Made by a program: the position numbers and the translations under genes | Part shown: in pieces, positions 36,071 to 45,887 of the stretch | Numbering within the stretch: position 1 is the first letter of the stretch | How the letters are laid out: each line of letters opens with the position of its first letter | The notes under the pieces: generated by a model | What the model saw: the letters and a program-made list of their open reading frames with translations, nothing else | Databases searched by the model: none | Told to the model about the DNA's origin: nothing | From: Terrisporobacter mayombei | GTDB taxonomy: Bacteria > Bacillota > Clostridia > Peptostreptococcales > Peptostreptococcaceae | Direction: 5' to 3' | Assembly (NCBI RefSeq): GCF_014333445.1 | Contig: NZ_JACRYU010000014.1 | Coordinates: 1 to 64,000 of the forward strand | Length of the DNA stretch: 64,000 bases

Positions 36071-38170
36071 CTATACAGAACACATTAGACACTCATTATC
36101 ATCTCTTGTCATTTTTGTTCTTGTGTAATATAAACTTTTTAAACCTTTTTTATAAGCATATATATAATATTTTGCTATATCTCTAGTTGTTTTATCATCA
36201 GTTACAAATAATGTTGTAGATATACCTTGATCCACATGTTGTTGAGTAGTTGCAACAATATCTATAACTTTTCTCATGTCCATTCTATATGCTGATTGAT
36301 AGTAAAGCATATTTTCATTAGTTAAAAATGGCATAGGATAAATAGTGGTAGAGTCTCCATAAGTTCTAACTTCAACTGGCTCTGTAATTGGCATTATACT
36401 TGAAGTTGCATTTTGTACATAACTAATACTTTGAGTAGGTGCTATAGCTGTTAAATAAGCATTATATATTCCTTTTTCCTTAACATCATCTAATAATTTT
36501 GACCAGTCTTCAGTTGTAGGTATATAAATTCCTTCAAATAATTCTTTAATTTTATCTGACTTCGGTAAATAAGATTCTCTATAGTATTTTGATAACACTG
36601 CACTTTCTTTGCCTTTGGCATATTCTGATTTTTCAAAACCATCAAAAGCCTCATTTCGCTCTATTGCTATTTCCATAGATGCTTTAATTGCATAATATCT
36701 TATCATTGCAAAGAATACATTACAAAACTCAACTGCCTCTTTTGAAGTATATAAAATATTTTCTCTTACTAAATATCCATGTAAATTCATAGCTCCTAAT
36801 CCTATAGAATGAGATTTGTCATTACCATTTTTTACTGTAGGAACTTGCTTTATATCTGTTTTATCTGATACAAAAGTTAGAGCTCTAATAGCAGTGTTGA
36901 CAGTAGATTCTATATCCTTATTATCCATAACATTTGCTATATTTAGTGACCCTAAATTACAACTTATATCTTGTCCCCAATAATTTTTTTCTCCATAACC
37001 TTTTATATCCGAAGATGTTTGATATTGGAAAATTTCACAGCATAAGTTAGACATCTTGATTGTACCAACATCTTTCAATACATGTTCTTTGTTGGCAGTA
37101 TCTATAAATATTACATATGGGTATCCACTTTCTTGTTGCATTTGTGCTATTTTAGTTAACATTTGTCTTGGATTTATTTCCTTTTTTCTTATATCTTCAT
37201 CATTTGCAAGCTTATCATACCATTCATCCATTTTTATTTCATCTAGATGAACACCATATTTTTTGTATACGCAGTGAGGATAAAATGCATAAGCTACTTT
37301 ATTTTTTTCAGCTAATTCCATAAATTTATCATGAATAATTGCTCCTAATGATAAACTTGCTAGCCTTACCTTCTCATCAGCATTAATTTTCTTTGTATCC
37401 ATTAATAGCTCAAAATCTGGATGGAATACACTTAAATAAACTGCTCCAGCTCCTTGTCTAGCACCCATTTGGTTGAAATAACTAAAAGATTGTTCTAACA
37501 TTTTAGCTACACCAACAGGACCACCAGCTGCACCTTCTATACCTTTTATAGATTCCCCTGAAGCTCTTAATTTAGTTAAATTTAAGGCTACACCACCACC
37601 TATTTTAGATAAATGGTTAGCTGAAGATATGGCATAAGATATTCCTTCTGTACTATCTTCTACTGATAATAAAAAGCATGAAACCATCTCTCCGGCTCTT
37701 TTTCTTCCCGCATTTAAAAAAGTAGGTGTGGCAGGTTGAAATTCTTGTTTTATTAGTTTATCAGCTAAATTTAAAGCTAATTTTTCATTTCCATCAGCAA
37801 GGGCTAGAGAAACTATTAATACCTTGTCATTATAAGTTTCCAATATTATTTTTCCATCATCACTTTTCAATGCATAGTTTTGATAAAATTTATTTGCACT
37901 CATATATGATTGGAATTTAAAATTAGAATCATTTATAAGCTTATAAACTTTTTCCATAAACCCCATACTATATTTATTTATTACTTCTTCAGAATAATAG
38001 TTATTTTCTATTAAGTATGTAAGTCTCTCTTCTAAGTTATTAAATTTTTTAAGCCTCGGTGTAACATAGTCTTTTATGTAACATTCTAGAGATTCTTTGT
38101 CTTTTTCTAATTGATACTTCCCTTCTTTGTCCTTTATGATAACTTGGTTATTTAGTTCTATCCAGTTCAT
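36071..38170 (-). CDS. nrdE: Class I ribonucleotide reductase, large (alpha) subunit
   Basis: 699 aa when started at ATG 38170, behind AAAGGATG; upstream in-frame codons to 38197 overlap the site. Key features: MVSCFLLSVEDSTEGI and DISCNLGSLNIANV (active-site cysteines), GARQGAGAVYLSVFHPDF, QSISYVQNATSSIMP, and a C-terminal redox pair in NECLMCSV. It reduces ribonucleoside diphosphates to deoxy forms. No nrdI or nrdH nearby. Paired NrdR boxes lie upstream. Confidence 0.93.
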   Translation of the reverse strand: MNWIELNNQVIIKDKEGKYQLEKDKESLECYIKDYVTPRLKKFNNLEERLTYLIENNYYSEEVINKYSMGFMEKVYKLINDSNFKFQSYMSANKFYQNYALKSDDGKIILETYNDKVLIVSLALADGNEKLALNLADKLIKQEFQPATPTFLNAGRKRAGEMVSCFLLSVEDSTEGISYAISSANHLSKIGGGVALNLTKLRASGESIKGIEGAAGGPVGVAKMLEQSFSYFNQMGARQGAGAVYLSVFHPDFELLMDTKKINADEKVRLASLSLGAIIHDKFMELAEKNKVAYAFYPHCVYKKYGVHLDEIKMDEWYDKLANDEDIRKKEINPRQMLTKIAQMQQESGYPYVIFIDTANKEHVLKDVGTIKMSNLCCEIFQYQTSSDIKGYGEKNYWGQDISCNLGSLNIANVMDNKDIESTVNTAIRALTFVSDKTDIKQVPTVKNGNDKSHSIGLGAMNLHGYLVRENILYTSKEAVEFCNVFFAMIRYYAIKASMEIAIERNEAFDGFEKSEYAKGKESAVLSKYYRESYLPKSDKIKELFEGIYIPTTEDWSKLLDDVKEKGIYNAYLTAIAPTQSISYVQNATSSIMPITEPVEVRTYGDSTTIYPMPFLTNENMLYYQSAYRMDMRKVIDIVATTQQHVDQGISTTLFVTDDKTTRDIAKYYIYAYKKGLKSLYYTRTKMTRDDNECLMCSV

Positions 38171-38263
38171 TATTACCATCCTTTTAATATAATTCATTTA
38201 TTTATATTTATAGTTTTATCATTTACATTTAAGATATATTTATGTTTAGTATAATATACATAT

Positions 38264-38307
38264 ACTACATATAGTTATTAATCTAAACTACACATACTAT
38301 ATGTAGT
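38264..38307. promoter_or_regulatory. Paired NrdR boxes upstream of nrdEF
   Basis: ACTACATATAGT (38264-38275) and ACTATATGTAGT (38296-38307) are near-palindromic copies of the NrdR box (consensus around ACAcwATATwtwGTg). Their centres are 32 bases apart, about three helical turns, the spacing typical for NrdR. They lie about 95-140 bases before the nrdE start. nrdR itself is not in the window. Confidence 0.7.
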
Positions 38308-38593
38308 ATATACACATTTTTTTATTAGCCTAAACCTTTTTGTTAATATTAATTTTTTTTGATGGCAAATAACTTAATTTATTCTGAGTGTATCACAATG
38401 CAAATTAGTAATTTGAAGCATTCCATTTTACTTAATACTATTAATCTTTTCATTTATTTTTTAGATTCATATTTACCATAAGCATAAAATCCAAACCAAT
38501 TTTTAATTTTGTCGTTAAAATAAGTTAGGTGAGATGAATCAAATTATGAGATATAAAATTATATAATCAAAATACATATATTTAAATATATAA
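38308..38593. other. Intergenic stretch between the nrd promoter and the rubrerythrin terminator
   Basis: AT-rich, no ORF with a ribosome site. A TTGTTAATATTAA half-dyad near 38338 recalls part of a Rex site but lacks the second arm. Nothing else supported. Confidence 0.3.
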
Positions 38594-38637
38594 AAAGACT
38601 ACCTCACAAATTAATGATTAATTGTAAGGTAGTCTTT
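38594..38637 (-). terminator. Terminator of the rubrerythrin gene
   Basis: AAAGACTACCT / AGGTAGTCTTT arms with an inner ACAA/TTGT pairing. Confidence 0.8.
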
Positions 38638-38670
38638 AATTAAGATAAGATTTTATTTTTTATATTAAGC

Positions 38671-39216
38671 TTATTTTCCAAAATGTCTGTTTAATAATCC
38701 TAAGAATGCTTTACCATGTCTAGCTTCATCTTTACACATTTCATGAACTGTATCATGTATAGCATCTAATCCTAGTTCTTTAGCTCTTTTAGCTATTTTT
38801 AATTTTCCTTCAGTAGCTCCATATTCAGCTTCTACTCTTGCTTCTAAGTTAGCTTTTGTATCAGCAACTACAACTTCTCCTAATAATTCAGCGAATTTAG
38901 CAGCATGTTCTGCTTCTTCGAAAGCTATTCTTTTGTAAGCTTCAGCAACTTCTGGGTACCCTTCTCTATCAGCTTGTCTTGACATTGCAAGATACATTCC
39001 TACTTCTGTACATTCTCCAACGAAGTTAGCTCTTAATCCTTCTATTACTTCTTCGTCTATTCCTTGAGCAACACCTATTCTGTGCTCATCTGCCCATTTT
39101 AATTCTCCAGTCATTTCTTCGAACTTATCAGCTCCTACTTTACATACTGGACATACTTCTGGAGCAGTTTCTCCTTCATATATATAACCACATACTGTAC
39201 AAACAAATTTTTTCAT
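38671..39216 (-). CDS. Reverse rubrerythrin (N-terminal rubredoxin domain)
   Basis: 181 aa. The rubredoxin-type iron site comes first ([12 protein letters not shown] ... [12 protein letters not shown], residues 5-30), then the diiron ferritin-like domain ([15 protein letters not shown] and [16 protein letters not shown]). This reversed order defines the 'reverse rubrerythrins' of Clostridia, which reduce hydrogen peroxide and oxygen with NADH via a rubredoxin reductase. Codon choice looks optimised (many GCT, GAA), as for an abundant protein. GGAGG before the ATG. Confidence 0.93.
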   Translation of the reverse strand: MKKFVCTVCGYIYEGETAPEVCPVCKVGADKFEEMTGELKWADEHRIGVAQGIDEEVIEGLRANFVGECTEVGMYLAMSRQADREGYPEVAEAYKRIAFEEAEHAAKFAELLGEVVVADTKANLEARVEAEYGATEGKLKIAKRAKELGLDAIHDTVHEMCKDEARHGKAFLGLLNRHFGK

Positions 39217-39408
39217 TTTAAATTTCCTCCCCTATATTTTATATTAATTTAATTATTACGTTCTTCTTTAAAACTATAATCTTGTTTACGATATATATAT
39301 ACCACTTATTATTGTGTTTAAACAACTTTGTATAAAAATTTTATAAAAATCTATTTATTAAGTTTTTATACAAAGTAACTACACTATCAATAATTTATTT
39401 TTCCAAGA

Positions 39409-40424
39409 CATTAATGTAGAAGTAGGTAAGAACGCAATAGATATCTTCTATATAATAGGTCAACTATTTATAAATTGTTTACAGCTTATTATCATTCCTA
39501 TGATTTTTCATCAATTACACTTGCTATGTGTCAAATTAACGATACAAAAAAGCTTCGTCATATTTCAGATAAAACGTTATCCGGATTTTTAACTACATTA
39601 ATATTTCCATTAATTGTTGCTGTAATATGCAGGTTTATTACATATAATTTAGGCTTATTCAATGTTTCTTTATCTGGTGGAACAGTAACAAGTCAGGTTG
39701 CTTCTAGTGGTAATCCATTAATGGTAATACTTAATGCTGTTCCAAATAATATAGAAAATGTACTTATTACAAATAGTCGTGTTTTATCAGTAGTTTTCTT
39801 AGGGGTAGTTACAGGAATTTATATTAACAAGCTAGGAGATCAAATATTAGTAGTAAAAAAACACTTACAAATATAAATAATATAATAACAGTCTTCTTAA
39901 ACTTTGTGATATTTAACTTTACACCAATAGCTATGTTGGCTTTAGTATCATGAACGTTTGCGGTGTATGGTATAAAACACCTTAAACCTTCATTTACATA
40001 TCTTGCTACAGTTAATATCACTTCTTCAATTTGTTCAGTATTTTTATATAAAACGAAGATGTAGTATCTTTCGTTTTACCATTGGGTATGACAATAAATA
40101 TGAATGGTACTGCTATAATGCAATCTGTAGGTTAAGTATTTATACCTGATAGTCCCGAACATAAGGCAACATTTTCCAATATAATTTTAATTGCTATCCT
40201 AGCTCTTATAGCTTCTGCTTCTTCAATAATTGTATTATTTACTAATTATTTCAAGTATGGGATATAACAACGATACTGAACTTATAGCATACGCTATATT
40301 AATTACAATCAACATACCTATGGATATGTTTACTACAACTCTTAATGTGATGGGATACGCTGCAACTTCTGTAGTTGTCGCAAAATCAGAGAATACTTTA
40401 TATGTAGACGTATATAATTCTTAA
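39409..40424 (+). pseudogene. Dead dicarboxylate/amino acid:cation symporter (DAACS family)
   Basis: Pieces of one transporter in several frames: FYIIGQLFINCLQLIIIPMIF, then SSITLAMCQINDTKKLRHIS to INKLGDQILVV, then FVIFNFTPIAMLALVS, then FVLPLGMTINMNGTAIMQSV (the conserved core of GltP/DctA proteins), then a C-terminal region. The first break is repaired by one T in a T run near 39501, but later lesions include TGA near 39951 and TAA near 40134, so the gene is inactive. No promoter elements checked. Confidence 0.85.
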
Positions 40425-40433
40425 TAAACAATA

Positions 40434-40460
40434 AAAACCACCAAATAATTTGGTGGTTTT
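40434..40460. terminator. Terminator of the Sel1-repeat gene
   Basis: AAAACCACCAAAT / ATTTGGTGGTTTT, almost no loop, flanked by A and T runs; acts for the minus-strand gene. Confidence 0.8.
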
Positions 40461-40463
40461 ATT

Positions 40464-41741
40464 TTATATTTCTTCTAAAATTAAATCATCTAATTCAAGT
40501 TCACAACTATCATTATTTTTTAGCTCATCTAACTTCTTAACAGCTTCTTCAAGTCCGTAGCTAGCTGCTTCTTCATATAAGCTTATTGCTTTTGTATAGT
40601 TTACATCTACACCATATCCTTTTTCGTACATTTCAGCAATATTATAAATAACTATTGATATTTCTTCTGAATCATTTGTACTCATAGCATCTTTTAAAGC
40701 ATCTTCATATAATTCCATGGCTTTTTTATAATTTACTTCTACACCTTGTCCATATAAGTACATTTCTGCCAAATTACTTTTTGCAATTGCCTCATTTTGC
40801 TCTGCCGCTTTTAAATACCATTTCATTGCTTCTTTATAATTTACTTCTACTTCAAGTCCTTCTTGATAAATGTATCCTAAATTACATTGGGCATCTGAAT
40901 ATCCAAGGTTCGCTGCCTTTTCATACCATTCTCTTGCCTTTTTGCGGTCAATATTTACTCCTAATCCTTGGTCGTACATATACCCTAGTTGACACATAGC
41001 TGATTCACTTCCTAATTCAGCTGCTTTCAAATGATATTTCATTGCTATTTTATAGTCTTCTTCTACCCCTTCTCCAAACCTATACATAAGTCCTATATTA
41101 TAATATGCGTTTGCATTATCTTTTTCCGCTGCCTTTAAGTACCACTCCATAGACTTTTTATGGTCCACATTTGAACCCATACCCATTTTGTACATAACAC
41201 CTAAATTAAATGCTGCATTTGAATTTCCTAATTCTGCAGATTTTTCATACCATTTAATTGCACTCTTATAATTTATATCAACGCCAAATCCTTTTTCATA
41301 TATATTTCCTACATAAAAACAAGCATATTCAGTTTTGGCATTTTTGAACCAATAAAGCGCTTTTTTATAATCTCTTTCTACACCTAATCCTTTAAAATAC
41401 ATTTGTCCAGTCATATATTGAGCTGATTTATACCCTTGATTGGCAGACTTTTCATACCATTCTAATGCTTTTTCATAACTAATCATATCATACCATTTTT
41501 CATCTGCTGATATATCAGTTTCAAAATATCCTTCTAATCCTTCTATACCATCTTCATAAAATACACCTAATATGTATTGAGCATGTGAATTCCCCTGAAG
41601 TGCTGACATTTTGCATAAAGACATGAATTTATTAAAATTCTTTTCTTTAGTTTCTCCCAATATATTTTCTATCGCCTCTTGTAACTTATTATGAGCATCT
41701 ATTTTATTAATTTCATATATATCATTGTCTAAATAATTCAT
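40464..41741 (-). CDS. Sel1-like (TPR) repeat protein
   Basis: 425 aa, cytoplasmic, no signal peptide. It is almost entirely about nine or ten tandem 36-residue Sel1 repeats of the form A..WYEKAAE.G...A...LG.MY..G.GV..DY..A, spanning residues ~50-395, with a short acidic tail ending DDLILEEI. Such solenoids mediate protein-protein contacts, for example with chaperones, secretion partners or regulators. No enzymatic domain and no informative neighbour, so the partner is unknown. AGGAGACAG before the ATG. Confidence 0.88.
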   Translation of the reverse strand: MNYLDNDIYEINKIDAHNKLQEAIENILGETKEKNFNKFMSLCKMSALQGNSHAQYILGVFYEDGIEGLEGYFETDISADEKWYDMISYEKALEWYEKSANQGYKSAQYMTGQMYFKGLGVERDYKKALYWFKNAKTEYACFYVGNIYEKGFGVDINYKSAIKWYEKSAELGNSNAAFNLGVMYKMGMGSNVDHKKSMEWYLKAAEKDNANAYYNIGLMYRFGEGVEEDYKIAMKYHLKAAELGSESAMCQLGYMYDQGLGVNIDRKKAREWYEKAANLGYSDAQCNLGYIYQEGLEVEVNYKEAMKWYLKAAEQNEAIAKSNLAEMYLYGQGVEVNYKKAMELYEDALKDAMSTNDSEEISIVIYNIAEMYEKGYGVDVNYTKAISLYEEAASYGLEEAVKKLDELKNNDSCELELDDLILEEI

Positions 41742-41916
41742 ACTCTGTCTCCTAATCTTTTTTATATTATGAATATATATATTATTTTACACTAATTACT
41801 ATGAAATTTTTAATAAGTTTTTAATTCTAATTCTTCATTTCCCATATAACACTCATACTTTAAATCTTTTGGCATAATATTAATCTAAACTAAATAATTA
41901 TACCAAAATAAAATCT

Positions 41917-41957
41917 AAAAGGTCTGGCTACAATATAGTATTGAGCACAGACCTTTT
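41917..41957 (-). terminator. Terminator of the SH3-domain gene
   Basis: AAAAGGTCTG / CAGACCTTTT arms with a loop of about 20 bases. Confidence 0.75.
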
Positions 41958-42013
41958 AAATAAATTTTTATGTTTAGTGTTCTCTTAATATAGTTGAGTG
42001 TTTATTTTATTAT

Positions 42014-42378
42014 TTACATTACATAACTTGCTGATATATATCCATATCCTGATTTATATTTTATCTTATTCCATCCTTCTTTCGATTCTACTATCTCTAC
42101 TTTAGTTCCTTTTGATAAGCTTCCTATTTTAGAGTAGTTTGTTCCATATCCACTTCTTATATTTAAACTACTTGCCTTTACTGTTCCCGTTTTAGTAGTC
42201 TGCGGCACTTCTGGTATTGATGGTTCCTCTGGCTTATCTGCTCGTGGTTCTTCTGTATTACCATTTCATTAATCTCTGCATTGGTTGGAATAGTGTCAAT
42301 CATAATTGGTATAGCAATTGCCATAGTAGCCGTTAAAATTTTCTTTGAAAACTTATCATCATTTTTGCTAAAATACAT
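42014..42378 (-). pseudogene. Secreted SH3b-domain protein, frameshifted
   Basis: The 5' part (from ATG 42378, behind a GGGGGA site) encodes a signal/anchor: MYFSKNDDKFSKKILTATMA and a hydrophobic stretch. The 3' part, in another frame, encodes a Pro/Glu linker (NTEEPRADKPEEPSIPEVPQ) and a bacterial SH3 domain (ASSLNIRSGYGTNYSKIGSL ... GWNKIKY). Adding one A to the AAA in GAAATGG near 42263 joins them into a protein of about 120 aa. Cell-wall binding would be the expected role. Either a sequencing slip or a real mutation. Confidence 0.75.
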
Positions 42379-42725
42379 TAGTCTTATTCCCCCTAATTAT
42401 TATCTTCACATTATATACATATATTACCATACCTATTTATCTTTTTACATATTACAAATAATTTTTACTATAGATAGAATGTAAGTAATATTTTTCCCTA
42501 ATTCTATTTAAAATTGGTATTGTATTTACTGCGTTTTTATATAGTGACTACTTTATAATAAAAAATAGATTAAACACAATTTAAAAATGACACTTTGTCA
42601 ATGACATCAAAGTGATTTTTCAAATTTATATTTATAATTTTTTCACTTTTATATATTTTACACTTGTTCATCTTACTATTATATAGAAGTTTTGTGCAGT
42701 TTCAAAATCAATATAATTTCCTTGT
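42379..42725. other. Intergenic stretch with an orphan hairpin
   Basis: No ORF supported. A dyad CACTTTG / CAAAGTG (about 42590-42615) flanked by A and T runs resembles a bidirectional terminator, but no gene obviously uses it. The promoter for the SH3 gene should lie near 42400-42450. Confidence 0.35.
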
Positions 42726-42771
42726 AATTAAAATAGGGATGTAGTACTTAGACTACATCCCTATTTTAATT
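42726..42771 (-). terminator. Strong terminator downstream of the GPH transporter region
   Basis: AAAATAGGGATGTAGT / ACTACATCCCTATTTT perfect 16-base stem, extended by AATT on both sides. A dead 24-codon reading frame (...DIDSFYGSGNALW, stop at 42770-42772) abuts it, so it probably belonged to a lost gene between here and the transporter. Confidence 0.8.
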
Positions 42772-42860
42772 ACCAAAGTGCATTTCCTGAACCATAGAAC
42801 GAATCGATTGAATCAATATCTTTAAATTCTGAAATACATGATAATCTACATTATTTATAT

Positions 42861-44276
42861 TTATTTACGTAAACTAGATAATTTAATCCCATTCTCTTCC
42901 ACTACCTTTTTAGTTAAAGGATAAGCGAACATAAGTAATAATGCTACTAGTATATAACCAACACCTGGCCATACTGTAGATAAAACATAAAGCCCATGTT
43001 TTACACTTTCAGTTTGTGTTGTAGCTATTGAATCATATCCAATGAAAGTTAAAGCATATCCTGAAATAGCTCCTGTTAATGCTTGAGCTAACTTTCTAGT
43101 AAAAGAATAAACACCGTATGTAGTTCCATCATTTCTTTCACCAGTTTTAACTTCATTGTCGTCAATTACATCTGTTATAAATGCCCATAGTAACATATTA
43201 AATATTGCTGTACCAAGTGTTGCTACTGCATATGCAATTAGAAATTGATATGCATTTTTTAAATCTATAAAATATGTAACTAAATATATTGCACCACCTA
43301 AGAATACACCAATCATACTAACTTCACGTTTACCATATTTTTGAGCTAATTTAGCTGCTCGTGATGCTATAAGTAAATTTATAGGTAATGCTATTATACT
43401 TAATAGCGATAACGCATTTACGTCATTAAAATAATCTATAAATAAGTATGTATTTATTGTTTGTGTCATAAATGAACTAAGTATCATTACTATAGTTATT
43501 ACTATTATTGAAACCATTGATCTACTTGATCCTAAAGCTTTAAATGTTTGTACTAAAGATAATTTTTCCTCAGATTCTTTAGCTTGTGGCTCAATACGCT
43601 CAGTTGTAAGCACAAAACATAATATATAACAAATAAATGCTGCTACTGAAAAAACACCTGCTACTAATGTAAATCTTTCTGGATTTATTATTTGGTTTCC
43701 AGCTGCATCTGCAGAATAAATTAATTGAGGTGTAATTGAACCTATTGCTACACCTGCAAATGATGCACCCATAGTTCTCCATGTTGAAAGAGATGCTCTT
43801 TCTTTTGTGTCATCTGTTATAACTGATGCCATTGATCCATATGGTATATTTATAGCTGTATAGAATACTGAACCCCATAATAAATAAGTTACAAACATTA
43901 CTGCTACTTTTATTGTCATAGAAGCGTTTGCCAAACTATACTGATACATTAAAAAGTTCATAATTGCTACTGGTCCAGCTATTCTTTTTATCCAACAACG
44001 GAATTTTCCATCTTTTGTAGGTTGGCATTTATCTACAATACGTCCCATTGTTATATCACTAAAAGCATCAACAAATCTTGAAACTAAAAAACATGTACCT
44101 ACCATCGCTGAGCTTACGCCTAATACTTTAGTGTAAAATATCATGAAATACATATTTGCAAATATAAACATGAAATCGTTACCAAAGTCTCCAAATAAAT
44201 ACCCTAACTTATCCTTAACCCCAAATGGCTTTTTAGATTTTTGTTGTAAATATTCTAAATTATTCACTTCGTTCAT
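42861..44276 (-). CDS. GPH-family sugar:cation symporter
   Basis: 471 aa, 12 helices, MelB/GusB/XynB-like. Fingerprints: FGVKDKLGYLFGDFGNDFMFIF, the cation-site region RFVDAFSDITMGRIVDK, INIPYGSMASVITDDTKERASLSTWR and DDNEVKTGERNDGTTYGVYSF. It should import a glycoside or glucuronide with Na+ or H+. ATG 44276 with GGGAGAAGAG upstream. No glycosidase is adjacent. Its upstream region carries GntR-like half palindromes. Confidence 0.88.
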   Translation of the reverse strand: MNEVNNLEYLQQKSKKPFGVKDKLGYLFGDFGNDFMFIFANMYFMIFYTKVLGVSSAMVGTCFLVSRFVDAFSDITMGRIVDKCQPTKDGKFRCWIKRIAGPVAIMNFLMYQYSLANASMTIKVAVMFVTYLLWGSVFYTAINIPYGSMASVITDDTKERASLSTWRTMGASFAGVAIGSITPQLIYSADAAGNQIINPERFTLVAGVFSVAAFICYILCFVLTTERIEPQAKESEEKLSLVQTFKALGSSRSMVSIIVITIVMILSSFMTQTINTYLFIDYFNDVNALSLLSIIALPINLLIASRAAKLAQKYGKREVSMIGVFLGGAIYLVTYFIDLKNAYQFLIAYAVATLGTAIFNMLLWAFITDVIDDNEVKTGERNDGTTYGVYSFTRKLAQALTGAISGYALTFIGYDSIATTQTESVKHGLYVLSTVWPGVGYILVALLLMFAYPLTKKVVEENGIKLSSLRK

Positions 44277-44302
44277 ATTAATCTCTTCTCCCAATATTTT
44301 TT

Positions 44303-44320
44303 TTGTTATTCAAATAACAA
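44303..44320. promoter_or_regulatory. Palindrome in the leader of the GPH transporter gene
   Basis: TTGTTAT-TCAA-ATAACAA, perfect 7-base arms just before the ribosome site. It could be an operator or a leader hairpin. Confidence 0.45.
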
Positions 44321-44336
44321 TTTGATTGTAACATCG

Positions 44337-44348
44337 CTTGTATACTAG
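44337..44348. promoter_or_regulatory. GntR-like operator 1
   Basis: CTTGTATACTAG differs at one position from the perfect palindrome CTTGTATACAAG typical of GntR-family repressors. Lies about 60 bases upstream of the transporter start. Confidence 0.45.
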
Positions 44349-44499
44349 TGTAAATATTTTATTTATATTTTTTTATTTAATTTTATTTATATATATTTTA
44401 TAATATATATCTTTATCAAATTCATTGGAATTGCTTAATCATATGATTTTTACGAATTTTATAATTAAATTCCAAAATTTAATATTTTTTAAATTTTGC

Positions 44500-44511
44500 T
44501 TAGTATACAAG
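44500..44511. promoter_or_regulatory. GntR-like operator 2
   Basis: TTAGTATACAAG is the same element in opposite orientation, about 165 bases from the first. Two copies in one promoter region suggest looping repression. The remainder of this 500-base gap holds no gene. Confidence 0.4.
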
Positions 44512-44709
44512 TATAATAATATAATTTCGAATAGAAAAACTTTCCATATCCATAAGGACAAATATTTAAATAAACAAAAATAATTTAATTGTTTTACAAT
44601 TATTTTATTAGCAAATTTAGAAGAGTTTAAAATACAGTAATATAGAAAACTAGATTTACATAATAACATTTAATATGCTAGAATTGCACAAGGCTTACTA
44701 TTCAATAAA

Positions 44710-44765
44710 AAAGAGATTAAGCATATATGTAAACTGGATTCAGCTTAATATAACTTAATCTCTTT
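44710..44765 (-). terminator. Terminator of the proline iminopeptidase gene
   Basis: AAAGAGATTAAG / CTTAATCTCTTT outer stem with an internal secondary loop. Confidence 0.7.
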
Positions 44766-44783
44766 ATTTAAATTTATATAATC

Positions 44784-45653
44784 TTAATCATTAGCATCTA
44801 GCCATTTAGTTAGAACTTCCATGTATTTATCATTTTCTTCAACAAAAGGCATATGTCTTGAGTATTCAAATAGTTCCCATTTACTATTAGGAATTCTATC
44901 ATACATAGTTTTTGCAATATATGGTGAGCATAAATCTATTGCTCCACTAGTTATTAAGCAAGGTTCCTTTATTTCATGTAATCTATCTGTGAACTCATAT
45001 CCAGCAAGAGTACCTGTAGGAGAAAATTCATTTTGTCCCCATCCTACAACATATGCTTCAGAACCCGCTTTTTTAGCTCTTCTTAAACATTCTGGAGAAT
45101 CTTCTGTTACTTCACCTGCACAGTACATTTTCATAAACTTATCTAATGAATCATTGTATTCTTTGCTATCGTAATCTGGATTAAGTAAAGCTTTTTGGTC
45201 ATCTTCACTCATATATGATATTCTTCTTTTTTGCTCTTTCTCCCAAAGTTTTGCAGAAGAAAGAGTAGATGAAAGAATATATGATTTAATCCCCTGTGGC
45301 TTGTACTCAAGGGCATACCAGATAGCCTGCATTCCTCCCCAAGATTGACCTAACAAATGAATTTCTTCAAGTCTTAGGTGTTTTCTAAGTTCAATAAGTT
45401 CTTTTATCCAAGTATCAGCGTTGAATAATTCTGGATGTCCTTCTACAAACGAATTTCCACATCCAATTTGGTCATACATTATCACTTGTCTACCAGTTTC
45501 AGCTATTTTATCTAATACTTCAAAATAGTTATGTGTAGAACCTGGTCCTCCATGAAGTAATACTAATGGTTTCTTTCCTTCTGTTCCTTCGCCTACTATA
45601 CGATAATAAGTTTTAAACCCTTCAAAAGGCATATATCCTTCAGTTATTTTCAT
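44784..45653 (-). CDS. pip: Proline iminopeptidase-family alpha/beta hydrolase
   Basis: 289 aa. HGGPG oxyanion motif (34-38), DQIGCGNS, nucleophile Ser104 in GQSWGGM, an acidic residue in SGAIDLCSPY and His in YSRHMPFVEE complete the catalytic triad. This is the proline-specific peptidase group that removes N-terminal proline (tricorn F1-like). An amino acid amidase is also possible within the family. GGGGGGATAAG before the ATG. Confidence 0.88.
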   Translation of the reverse strand: MKITEGYMPFEGFKTYYRIVGEGTEGKKPLVLLHGGPGSTHNYFEVLDKIAETGRQVIMYDQIGCGNSFVEGHPELFNADTWIKELIELRKHLRLEEIHLLGQSWGGMQAIWYALEYKPQGIKSYILSSTLSSAKLWEKEQKRRISYMSEDDQKALLNPDYDSKEYNDSLDKFMKMYCAGEVTEDSPECLRRAKKAGSEAYVVGWGQNEFSPTGTLAGYEFTDRLHEIKEPCLITSGAIDLCSPYIAKTMYDRIPNSKWELFEYSRHMPFVEENDKYMEVLTKWLDAND

Positions 45654-45887
45654 ACTTATCCCCCCAATTTCTCATTAGAAACGATAGTTAGTTCCTTAAT
45701 AAGATAGTACAAAAATTATTAATTATATTTAAAATATATTTTAATTTTTATACTTTCTTTCAAAAATAGTATAACATAAAAGTAAAAAATACCCATCCAA
45801 AATTAACCATAAAATTTCATTTGTTCTATATAATTTTACTTTTCTAAAATCTATTTTACCCATAGTACATTTGCTTGAAATACTTTA

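Noticed and set aside
38330-38360. Rex binding site near TTGTTAATATTAA
   Set aside because: Second half of the palindrome is missing.
42770-42844. 24-codon peptide ending DSFYGSGNALW as a gene
   Set aside because: Stop codon directly upstream, no start or ribosome site; at most the tail of a deleted gene.
44439-44669. 76-codon minus-strand ORF in the gap before the GPH transporter
   Set aside because: Low-complexity Ile/Lys/Leu/Asn composition, no ribosome site; it overlaps the putative operator region.
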